A stretch of DNA of 20,770 nt from Botryllus schlosseri (Eukaryota; Chordata; Ascidiacea; Stolidobranchia; Styelidae): contig ATSW01004017.1 in assembly GCA_000444245.1 (NCBI GenBank), positions 1 through 20,770 of the forward strand, given 5' to 3'. Position 1 is the stretch's first letter. Each line of letters starts with the position of its first letter. The position numbers and the translations under genes are program-made. This document shows, in pieces, positions 13,301 through 16,194 of this stretch. A model generated the notes under the pieces. The model did no database searches, was not told the DNA's origin, and was given only the letters and a program-made list of their open reading frames with translations.

Positions 13301-15724
13301 ATTGTAAATGCTGGAACCGCTCAATCAAATTCACTTTCTTAGAGTACTTGAGTACATTTCAAACTTTCATTTTTCAATGTTTTCTCTCGTAGTCAGTCGG
13401 TCTCATTTTATTGTGTGCTTATAGTGCTACTGGAGATTGTGTGCCCAAATCATATCAAGATTAAGATGTAATCAACCTTCATATATTTTTGTTTACTGAA
13501 TTGTGATACTTTGCATTTTCCTATATAGCCCAATCGCCACTGATTTCTATCTGATAACGCTATTCCGTTTTTGGCAGGCACACGATAACTCTCACTGTGA
13601 CATCGACAACGGGAGGAATGTGGAAATTCCCGATCATCGTCAAGGCAACGGAATGCGCCGCAGACGACGTTATTCAGATTCAAGCGGCGGGCTTGAAGAA
13701 GCCTTCGATAACTGCGTTCACCCTATTCAGCCCCACCAGGTAAGTGCTGTTATTCTGTATCGGCCACAGGTGTGCCACAACACTGTTTGACAGAATTCAT
13801 TGGGAAAAATGACAATCCCCCTGTTATTTTCGTTCACGTATGGCAGGTTGCCTTGCATTCACTCACACATCTCCATGGCTTTTCTGTCTCCACAGCACCC
13901 TTTGACAGGGAAGAGCACTACTAACCGTGCTTGTGATGAGACTTGAACCAGCAACCCCATGCTAGACACTCACTGCATTATCCAACTCTGCCAACGCACC
14001 AACACGACATGTGTAGTAGATTTTATGCATTTATACCCCTGCTGAACCTTGTCACAAAGACATTCTATTCAAAATACACCAGCACCCTAGCTTTGAACGT
14101 GCAAGTTTTTAATTTGTGGTGCCCACATCGACATCTCGCTAACCAGGAACCATCCTTATAATTTCAACACTTTGTGCATATTTATACTTCTTCTTAAGGA
14201 TTGTCACTTTGTTATGTGAAAAATGACTTCTGCCTATTCCGATCATCACTGTACCTAGCCCCAGGAAACATGCTAGTCCCGAGATTTGAACCAGGGACAT
14301 ATGGATTCCTTGCAGGGTGCATTAGCCAACTTTACCAGCTCACCAACCTGCCACAATTGGTCGATTTCATGTCTTTACAATGCTACGTGAGCTTTTCAAG
14401 GCCCCGGAGCACAACCCTTCTCGTGCTCCGTGTTAATCCTGAGCTCAGAAAACGCGCTCGTGCCGAGATTTGAACCTTCAACCACTTGCCTTATCTCGCG
14501 TGTCATTGACCAACTGTTCCACCATCAATTCTTGTCATATTTGTTAGACCCAAGCCCCGGAAAGGTGCAACCGACTGACCGTCTTGGAATAGGCTGTGTA
14601 TATCTACTGGAATTGTGTGCATTTTTCTAATTCGTTTTTTGGCACTGGTCTTCGTGAGCTTGGCTTCTTGGACCTTCCAGTGCCGCACCACATTTTTCAC
14701 AAGGAACACACCGTCATTACTTGAATCAGCTCAAGGCTGTTAACTTTATCGTTTCACTCTGTAGGCTATTTTTCAACGTGTTCAACTTCCGTTTCAGATA
14801 CCCTTCGTCGTTTAACGCTTTCTTCATGCCCGGAAGCGACCCAGAACTGACCGTGTTCCCGCAAGTGGGAGAAATGCTGCCACAGGGCACCGAAGGCACC
14901 AAGATATCGGTCGCGTTCACTCCGAAAATGTACGGCAGAGGGTATAAAGGGAAACTTATCGTACAGGTATGTCAAAATCTTAATCATTCTTTTATTTGTA
15001 CATAGAATCCAGATTGAATTGGTGCTATTACTACCCAGTGTTGGTCAGTGGTGTAATACTTTCAACTTGCAATTAAGATGAAATTGTTAATAAATTAACT
15101 GATTTTATCTACCTAAGTAATTTTGGTTCATGGCTACTTGCACTTCTTCGACAGTGCTTTAAATTACTGATATGCTTATCAATTTTTTAAGCCAAAAAGA
15201 AAAAAGATTTTGATCAATTCACACCATTTTTGTGAATGAAATTGCCATGTTTTTCCTGCATGATGCAGTCTATCAAGTAATAGAGTTTTGATGTTCCAAC
15301 TATGTGTAGCCCTGGTAGTCATGTGTGAATTCCGGGGCGTAACATTCTTACCTACATTTCAAAGGTACACATTTGAACATCAATTTTAGCCTGGACGGCT
15401 TTAGATGGTTACTATATTTATTATACCACTATGAAAGCAACGTCAGCGACTACACCGTGACACCGCTCTCGTTATGAAAACGTTATAAGCTTTTCCCCTT
15501 TACAGACTCTGGACATGCAGTGGACCTACGACGTACTTGGCACCGCGCCGGAATACAAAACACCTGTCGCCCAGTCTACGATTTTAGCTGGTTTTGGCGG
15601 TCGCTACACGAAGCAAACCATGAGGAAACCTCGAGTTAATTTCGTTAAAAATAACCTAAAAATCGTGGCGACCGCCGTTTCGTCTCCCGTGAAGGGAGCT
15701 CCTCTAACTGTGAAATTAACATGA
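471..15724 (+). CDS. CFAP47: CFAP47 (cilia- and flagella-associated protein 47), C-terminal part, 21 exons, 5'-incomplete
   Basis: CFAP47 is a large axonemal protein needed for motile cilia and sperm flagella; human loss causes male infertility with abnormal flagella. Exons: 471-611, 1225-1446, 1563-1746, 2058-2231, 2443-2681, 3323-3517, 3914-4080, 4137-4341, 5059-5261, 6181-6316, 6376-6595, 7433-7642, 8713-8932, 9751-9862, 9929-10013, 10516-10623, 10691-10846, 11764-11935, 13578-13739, 14798-14966, 15506-15724. All joins keep phase and give 1232 residues plus TGA. As remembered, the order and wording of blocks match vertebrate CFAP47: GEFLYAIEAVATLPLPSP, LLPVTNAAKENAL, THQ-type 'QPITQNIPI', 'LHTITLTVTSTTGGMWKFP'-like and SSPVKGAP near the end. 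The protein is mostly repeated Ig-like ASH/MSP-type beta-sandwich segments, each ending in an 'F.P...G.Y.G.L' strand pattern. No transmembrane segment is seen. The family's calponin-homology domain and N-terminus should lie left of the window. Alternatives such as HYDIN or CFAP65 fit the segment order less well. Confidence 0.92.
612..1224 (+). other. CFAP47 intron with an unresolved repeat patch containing Ns
   Basis: No exon is needed here, because the flanking exons join phase 0 to phase 0. The part 739-1186 differs in composition from its surroundings, with a GC-rich core near 930-1070 and several single N bases. It is bounded by ggtggtcacc near 740 and its near inverse ggtgactacc near 1172. 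It is probably an old mobile element of unknown class. Confidence 0.5.
739..1186. repeat. Putative degenerate mobile element with short inverted ends
   Basis: The left end reads ggtggtcaccaagg and the right end, read in reverse, ggtagtcaccgctgc. The GC-rich middle and the N bases suggest a multi-copy sequence that the assembly could not settle. A stop-free stretch at 884-1069 crosses the middle but has no recognisable protein. Limits and class are uncertain. Confidence 0.35.
1225..1446 (+). CDS. CFAP47: CFAP47 exon b, phase 0-0; disordered linker
   Basis: The acceptor is ttgactcag at 1224 and the donor gtacgc at 1447. The 74 residues are rich in Ser, Arg, Glu and Asp (for example GEQRRYRSSSEDRMGG) and then turn into a strand segment, MYLETETPTTLK, that leads into the next ASH-like unit. 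The polar part looks like a fast-evolving linker and is the least conserved stretch of the gene here. Confidence 0.85.
1563..1746 (+). CDS. CFAP47: CFAP47 exon c, phase 0-1
   Basis: The acceptor is cttcatttcag at 1562 and the donor gtaata at 1747. It encodes LEFLPFHCGKKYCSVLFS followed by GEFLYAIEAVATLPLPSP, a very characteristic CFAP47 block that closes one Ig-like unit. The single G left at the end pairs with GG of the next exon to make Gly. Confidence 0.95.
1747..2057 (+). other. CFAP47 intron, no recognised content
   Basis: This is AT-rich intron sequence between two well-supported splice sites. I see no repeat, RNA gene or exon in it. Confidence 0.7.
2058..2231 (+). CDS. CFAP47: CFAP47 exon d, phase 1-1
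   Basis: The acceptor is gtttttccag at 2057 and the donor gtaaat at 2232. Starting from the shared Gly it encodes KGLFGGDERVVYWKCEAG, then LLPVTNAAKENALVLASHQR and a charged helix, MSDKEKERRAITG. This block is typical of CFAP47. Confidence 0.95.
2443..2681 (+). CDS. CFAP47: CFAP47 exon e, phase 1-0; Pro/Ser-rich
   Basis: The acceptor is atactttcag at 2442 and the donor gtaaag at 2682. It starts GTLYSGTVTAGVAALG and goes on as Pro/Ser-rich sequence into LSVPSPLTFGPLPASEIKG and YGPNDRQ. The phase agrees with both neighbours. The Pro/Ser-rich middle looks like a flexible spacer before the next beta unit. Confidence 0.85.
2682..3322 (+). other. CFAP47 intron with a weak foldback-family fragment
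   Basis: The part 2770-3010 shares short words with the foldback family described at 7936 and 20325: ccccatgaaattattagattgtct, caatagtatttacggtg in part, and gccatataggcc. The rest is plain AT-rich intron. Confidence 0.5.
2770..3010. repeat. Degenerate fragment of the foldback repeat family
   Basis: In order it has ccatgaaattattagattgt, cagttccaacccgttgaaa, tggatttcaaaac and atagtatttacggtg, the same word order as one arm of the hairpins at 8108-8415 and 20346-20666. The second arm is not clear, so this is an old or one-armed copy. Confidence 0.55.
3323..3517 (+). CDS. CFAP47: CFAP47 exon f, phase 0-0; Ig-like unit
   Basis: The acceptor is gtgtattcag at 3322 and the donor gtaagt at 3518. 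It encodes ILVRFRPRGPGHYPCNITLR, a textbook ASH-type 'F.P.G.G.Y.....L' strand pair, then RVYRIECTV and FEFKTPAHQPITQNIPI. The last motif is strongly CFAP47-like. Confidence 0.96.
3518..3913 (+). other. CFAP47 intron with many single N bases
   Basis: From about 3602 to 3893 there are more than a dozen isolated Ns in AT-rich sequence with repeated ctact and tactt words (for example tctacttgtaattgagtaga). This resembles the dispersed TACTT-rich repeat found in other introns here and near 1098-1165. Confidence 0.5.
3914..4080 (+). CDS. CFAP47: CFAP47 exon g, phase 0-2
   Basis: The acceptor is actttgcag at 3913 and the donor gtaagg at 4081. It encodes DWELECQLVGEGFSAPKNLL and then YYPLNFNPQYECQIEGKLMV, again the 'F.P...C...G.L' pattern of an Ig-like unit. 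Two bases (aa) carry over the next, 56-nt intron to give Lys. Confidence 0.95.
4137..4341 (+). CDS. CFAP47: CFAP47 exon h, phase 2-0
   Basis: The acceptor is ctttatttag at 4136 after a 56-nt intron; the donor is gtaagt at 4342. It encodes SDGTEHLFHLQGIGERPLAL, then a Cys-containing stretch with CQCHKTFVRSVDVPN and KVSSDLPFLDGPPTITVLS. This matches the order of the vertebrate protein closely. Confidence 0.96.
4405..4655. mobile_element. hAT-family element, one-ended fragment
   Basis: It starts at ggcgacttttttacct and is closely alike, over about 240 bases, to the left part of the complete element at 12299-13082. Shared words include gaccttaaaaaact/gaccttgaaaactc, ttctggttggaact and ccttacgaagtagtttgg. 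The other end and the target duplication are missing, so it is a truncated copy in the same orientation. Confidence 0.75.
5059..5261 (+). CDS. CFAP47: CFAP47 exon i, phase 0-2; acidic Ser/Asp insert
   Basis: The acceptor is ctatttcag at 5058 and the donor gtaaca at 5262. It encodes TATYTFQLCPWFRGKYTGVL, the family's 'CPW.RG...G.L.F' motif, then a Ser/Asp-rich run (SDSDSDPDSE and SDESSDTNK) that looks disordered. Bases ag carry over to make Arg. Confidence 0.95.
5387..5875. repeat. GACTC-rich non-autonomous element, copy 1
   Basis: This is about 490 bp with repeated gactcgactc/gagtca words and an end reading gtgacttggttgcaaccctg. It matches the copy at 11261-11672 along most of its length (ggccaagac, tcgaagaatagtgaag, ccagaaactgttaa, tattatgaatgcga, agtgg, gactcgg). 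No protein is encoded. Many animal genomes hold elements with this end type; the superfamily is not fixed here. Confidence 0.7.
6011..6110 (-). repeat. Dispersed TACTT-rich repeat, reverse copy
   Basis: Read on the minus strand it gives ggtggtcagcaatgaagtac, then tacttcta and tttactcgagtg and ends with cttttacttctac. The plus-strand copy at 7760-7862 has the same words in the same order. It lies close to the acceptor at 6180. Confidence 0.6.
6181..6316 (+). CDS. CFAP47: CFAP47 exon j, phase 2-0
   Basis: The acceptor is ttattattgcag at 6180 and the donor gtaggt at 6317. It encodes VWYTLLVDASPPPPVKKLEV, then a Cys-rich CSAQKCCDVELPIRNPTSSP. The 'W..L.V.A.P.P' strand and 'E.PI.NP' pattern are the boundary between two Ig-like units. 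Confidence 0.95.
6376..6595 (+). CDS. CFAP47: CFAP47 exon k, phase 0-1
   Basis: It follows a 59-nt intron; the acceptor is catctttcag at 6375 and the donor gtaatt at 6596. It encodes HTYHLTYSPDVIGNTQAELI and TGEFWYELDLHAVSPAP, then PKMECELG. The 'FWY.L.L....P.P...P..ECELG' run is a strong CFAP47 signature. Confidence 0.96.
7010..7121 (+). repeat. Retroposon-like 3' tail, copy 1
   Basis: It has ggtaggtgttcgattgaaag, then cttcttatctttaaattgta and gctgaacaattgaatc, in the same order as the copies at 8466-8606 and 9050-9175. No reverse transcriptase is present. It is the most diverged of the three. Confidence 0.5.
7198..7432 (+). repeat. Duplicated intron 3' end with (ACT)n microsatellite
   Basis: The words cctatatagcacatctactg, actactact..., gatgat, ttactgatgg and acaattttcttttt occur first at 7198-7270 and again at 7332-7430. 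The second copy runs into the true splice acceptor at 7432. The trinucleotide run is about 18 bp in the first copy and about 40 bp in the second. Confidence 0.85.
7433..7642 (+). CDS. CFAP47: CFAP47 exon l, phase 1-1
   Basis: The acceptor is tttcttttttag at 7432 and the donor gtttgt at 7643. It encodes RSTRQYMSIKNTTNKPFIAT, then VNFSLDVDCEDELPIIVVPP and DVPVQFTPTCLGEYNHSATG. This is one complete Ig-like unit with the 'V.F.P..LG.Y' closing strand. Confidence 0.95.
7760..7862 (+). repeat. Dispersed TACTT-rich repeat, forward copy
   Basis: It begins ttggtcagtaacgaagtact, then has tacttaagta, tttactcgagtgg-like and ttacttctacttct words. It is the best copy of a family also seen at 6011-6110 (reverse) and in weaker form at 15040-15175 and 11985-12060. 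Confidence 0.6.
7936..8415. mobile_element. Foldback (long inverted repeat) element, copy 1
   Basis: The arms at 8108-8243 and 8272-8415 are near inverse copies around a loop of about 28 bp. The left arm reads gaaattgttaggttgtgtga, ttccgacctgtagaagcgaa and ttttcggtggc; the right arm mirrors it. The outer part 7936-8060 is a third, same-direction copy starting agggctgttcaaaaatcac. No coding capacity is seen. The layout matches the copy at 20325. Confidence 0.75.
8466..8606 (+). repeat. Retroposon-like 3' tail, copy 2
   Basis: It contains caggtgggtgt, cgaagactactccaagttgt, cacctt and cctatcttttcattgtatcg, and ends in aataaattgaattgaatg, a short tandem tail. It matches the copy at 9050-9175 nearly word for word over about 60 bases. 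It starts some 50 bp after a foldback element. Confidence 0.65.
8713..8932 (+). CDS. CFAP47: CFAP47 exon m, phase 1-2
   Basis: The acceptor is ttgatttcag at 8712 and the donor gtttgt at 8933. It encodes MVNCKELGDMVFWLSGKGHV, then PKPMEPLSMSALVNSHTSLI and VPFQNPSNVTVYADIFITDL. The 'F.L.G.G..P.PME' motif and the following VPF.NP are characteristic of CFAP47. Confidence 0.96.
9050..9175 (+). repeat. Retroposon-like 3' tail, copy 3
   Basis: It contains ttttgacaccttcctatctt, ttcattgtatcgcgatcttg and taataataaaccaaactgaa, ending in a short (TGAAC)-like run. The 5' part is shorter than in copy 2. It lacks any coding part, as expected for a dead 5'-truncated retroposon. Confidence 0.65.
9176..9750 (+). 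other. CFAP47 intron, no recognised content
   Basis: This is AT-rich sequence between the third tail repeat and the acceptor tacttcacag at 9750. I see no gene, RNA or clear repeat. Confidence 0.6.
9751..9862 (+). CDS. CFAP47: CFAP47 exon n, phase 2-0
   Basis: The acceptor is tacttcacag at 9750 and the donor gtaaca at 9863. It encodes NNITEDSAFCLLLKHTTGIK, then PMESIEIPLTFSPDK. The protein continues directly into MKMYEGTLSISL after a 66-nt intron, giving the family's 'F.P..M..YE' pattern. Confidence 0.9.
9863..9928 (+). other. Stop-free 66-nt CFAP47 intron
   Basis: It starts gtaacagtg and ends cttgcgttcag. Its length is a multiple of three and the reading frame stays open through it, so reading across would add 22 residues. 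The flanking protein reads as a continuous strand pair when it is removed, which is why I call it an intron. Confidence 0.75.
9929..10013 (+). CDS. CFAP47: CFAP47 exon o, phase 0-1
   Basis: The acceptor is gcgttcag at 9928 and the donor gtaaaa at 10014. The 28 residues MKMYEGTLSISLRREDEKGW plus DDDGSFIA finish one beta unit with an acidic end. The spare G joins GC of the next exon. Confidence 0.9.
10095..10450. repeat. Degenerate minisatellite, about four units
   Basis: Units begin aggcat or gagcattgtg at about 10095, 10186, 10277 and 10395, so the spacing is 91, 91 and 118 bp. Recurring words include cattgtgacatcatatg, taatggattt, tgacgtca and catcgttaaagaattcc. The repeated TGACGTCA-type palindromes resemble CRE/ATF sites, but that may be chance. 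Confidence 0.7.
10516..10623 (+). CDS. CFAP47: CFAP47 exon p, phase 1-1
   Basis: The acceptor is ttttctctgctaag at 10515 and the donor gtaagt at 10624. The right frame reads GVSNQAEIRKRRDGIKSV, then RWLYPIHGIPEVHGDESQ. The '.RW.YPI.GIPE' motif is well conserved in CFAP47 and fixes the acceptor, since the frame is closed by a stop codon just upstream of it. Confidence 0.92.
10691..10846 (+). CDS. CFAP47: CFAP47 exon q, phase 1-1
   Basis: It follows a 67-nt intron; the acceptor is gttcgttgcag at 10690 and the donor is gtggga at 10847. It encodes AMLRCQARSRIEARLEVTLS, then GAVPSASHM and a basic tail, PLHKRKSPSKSA. 'C.AR...E..LEVTL.G' is a family motif. The donor is weaker than the others, but the phase agrees with the next exon. 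Confidence 0.9.
10860..11260 (+). other. CFAP47 intron, AT-rich with ATTCTAATTC-like words
   Basis: There are recurring taattctaattc and gattttaattctac words near 10935-11250. They suggest an old low-complexity or mobile sequence. No gene is seen. Confidence 0.35.
11261..11672. repeat. GACTC-rich non-autonomous element, copy 2
   Basis: It starts aaaatgacccgactcgactt and ends gtgacttggttacgaacctg. It is collinear with the copy at 5387-5875 in the same orientation, with a small ATAATA-like expansion near 11567-11585. It is non-coding and lies just upstream of a CFAP47 exon. Confidence 0.7.
11764..11935 (+). CDS. CFAP47: CFAP47 exon r, phase 1-2
   Basis: The acceptor is acttttgcag at 11763 and the donor gtgagt at 11936. 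It encodes SQVSDEFTFSVEYPSEHTKA, then LLEPTLTLSIVRKERDPHSG and IVTLIFNVIFAPFRTF. The 'R...HP.SG...L.FN..F.P...' run fits the conserved C-terminal region. Confidence 0.94.
12178..12250. mobile_element. Possible hAT-type terminal fragment
   Basis: The stretch begins ctggggtcttaaactggggt and goes on to ggggcggtacgtc. It resembles the 'caggggtctcaaactgggg...ggtacg' ends of many animal hAT elements. Only one end is visible, 50 bp left of the complete element at 12299, so it may be a separate dead insertion. Confidence 0.45.
12299..13082. mobile_element. hAT-family DNA transposon, non-autonomous, 784 bp
   Basis: The ends are inverted: tagggcgattttttt on the left and, read in reverse, tagggcaattttttt on the right, 14 of 15 bases alike. 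They are flanked by gtcagcag (12291-12298) and gtcatcag (13083-13090), an 8-bp target duplication with one difference. This length is the mark of the hAT superfamily. The inside has no intact transposase; a short minus-strand reading frame near 12553-12768 may be a relic of its C-terminal region. A related fragment is at 4405-4655. Confidence 0.8.
12553..12768 (-). pseudogene. Possible relic of hAT transposase C-terminus
   Basis: The 71-residue frame contains CQPTTATVESSFTILGKG followed by a helical stretch, similar in style to the hAT dimerisation region ('P.T.A.VE.SFS.L'). It lies inside the 784-bp element and reads towards its left end. The rest of a transposase is absent, so the element is an internal-deletion form. 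Similarity is judged by eye only. Confidence 0.45.
13578..13739 (+). CDS. CFAP47: CFAP47 exon s, phase 2-2
   Basis: The acceptor is gtttttggcag at 13577 and the donor gtaagt at 13740. It encodes HTITLTVTSTTGGMWKFPII, then KATECAADDVIQIQAAGLKK and AFTLFSPT. 'GG.WKFP' and the following 'D.I...GL.K.S...F.L.S' are among the best-conserved CFAP47 blocks. Confidence 0.97.
13860..14010 (-). repeat. tRNA-derived SINE-like copy 1
   Basis: On the minus strand the head reads ggtgcgttggcagagttgga (box A TGGCAGAGTTGG) and about 38 bases later ctggttcaagtctc (box B GGTTCAAGTCT). These match the internal RNA polymerase III promoter of tRNA genes. The acceptor-stem bases do not pair well, so it is not a working tRNA. 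Confidence 0.65.
14240..14350 (-). repeat. tRNA-derived SINE-like copy 2
   Basis: The minus strand reads ggtgagctggtaaagttggc (box A) and then cctggttcaaatctcgg (box B). The downstream part gactagcatgtttcctgggg extends beyond a tRNA, as in a SINE body. Orientation is the same as copies 1 and 3. Confidence 0.65.
14390..14560 (-). repeat. tRNA-derived SINE-like copy 3
   Basis: The minus strand reads ggtggaacagttggtcaatg (box A TGGAACAGTTGG) and gaaggttcaaatctcggc (box B). The body continues with cacgagcgcgttttctgagc. The head portion adjoins further repeat-like sequence with ccaagccccgg. Confidence 0.65.
14641..14683. repeat. Short hairpin with perfect 8-bp arms
   Basis: ggcactgg at 14641 is the exact inverse of ccagtgcc at 14676, with a loop of about 27 bases rich in ctt. 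It lies just right of the SINE cluster. Function unknown; it may be part of the mobile sequence. Confidence 0.4.
14798..14966 (+). CDS. CFAP47: CFAP47 exon t, phase 2-0
   Basis: The acceptor is cttccgtttcag at 14797 and the donor gtatgt at 14967. It encodes RYPSSFNAFFMPGSDPELTV, then FPQVGEMLPQGTEGTKISVA and FTPKMYGRGYKGKLIVQ. This is the last complete Ig-like unit: 'YP.PF.A.F.PGS...F.V.P..G.L.P.G..GT'. Confidence 0.97.
14967..15505 (+). other. Last CFAP47 intron, with a weak TACTT-type repeat
   Basis: A decayed copy of the dispersed repeat (cagtgttggtcagtggtgta, ctacctaagtaa, gctacttgcacttcttc) spans about 15040-15175. The rest is unremarkable intron ending in cccctttacag. Confidence 0.45.
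15506..15724 (+). CDS. CFAP47: CFAP47 last exon with stop codon
   Basis: The acceptor is ttcccctttacag at 15505; TGA is at 15722-15724. It encodes TLDMQWTYDVLGTAPEYKTP, a basic linker, then NFVKNNLKIVATAVSSPVKG and APLTVKLT. The '.QW.YDV.G..PEY..P' block followed by 'N....N......SSP.KG.P' is the family's C-terminus. Confidence 0.96.
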   Translation, partial: TLDMQWTYDVLGTAPEYKTPVAQSTILAGFGGRYTKQTMRKPRVNFVKNNLKIVATAVSSPVKGAPLTVKLT

Positions 15725-16047
15725 ATCTTATGATGTATAGAAATATCTAGGCGAAAGAATATATATTTTAATTAAGTAGTGTTTATATTAAAGAGATTGT
15801 TTTGAATTTGGTTGTACCTTTGTACTGTATACGCTTTAAAGCGAGAATACACCTTGAGAGGAAATGGATTATAAACCACTTGAGAAGGGTTGTAAACCAG
15901 CAGAAGAGTACAACAGCGGCGTACAGGACATGTCCTCTTTGGTGTAATGTGAATGATGGCCTCTCTTGTATTATTACAATTCAGAGAAAAAAACGGATGC
16001 CGCATAAAATCCACCACCCTGTGTATTGTCGTAGATAGAAAAGGTGA
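15725..16047. other. Shared 3' region of two convergent genes
   Basis: This 323-bp gap holds both 3' UTRs. ATTAAA at 15787-15792 on the plus strand could end CFAP47 mRNA, 63 bases past its stop. ATTAAA on the minus strand (tttaat at 15767-15772) could end BTAF1 mRNA. A perfect 12-bp palindrome cgctttaaagcg lies at 15832-15843. No AATAAA is seen on either strand. Confidence 0.55.
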
Positions 16048-16194
16048 TCAAAACACAAGTTTCTCAATGAACGCATCCAAATTATACTCAGAATCATATT
16101 GATTCTGGTCCCATAGTTCGCCCAGTTCGTTTATCAAAGCGCGTACACCTTTGCCGGTCTTGTCGCCCGAGGATTTGCTCTGCTTTTTGTCAAC
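16048..16194 (-). CDS. BTAF1: BTAF1 last exon with stop codon
   Basis: On the minus strand the acceptor gattttgcag precedes 16194 and TGA occupies 16050-16048. It encodes a polar linker ([15 protein letters not shown]), then [20 protein letters not shown] and [10 protein letters not shown]. This short acidic C-terminal signature is found in BTAF1/Mot1 and not in other SNF2 families. Confidence 0.96.
   Translation of the reverse strand, partial: VDKKQSKSSGDKTGKGVRALINELGELWDQNQYDSEYNLDAFIEKLVF

Noticed and set aside
13860-14560. Three possible tRNA genes
   Set aside because: Boxes A and B are present, but the acceptor and anticodon stems do not pair as in a working tRNA and the similarity goes beyond the tRNA part. 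SINE-like copies explain them better.
14201-14630. Open frames of 90 and 66 codons in the SINE region
   Set aside because: They read across SINE-like sequence in the direction opposite to the repeats and resemble no protein.
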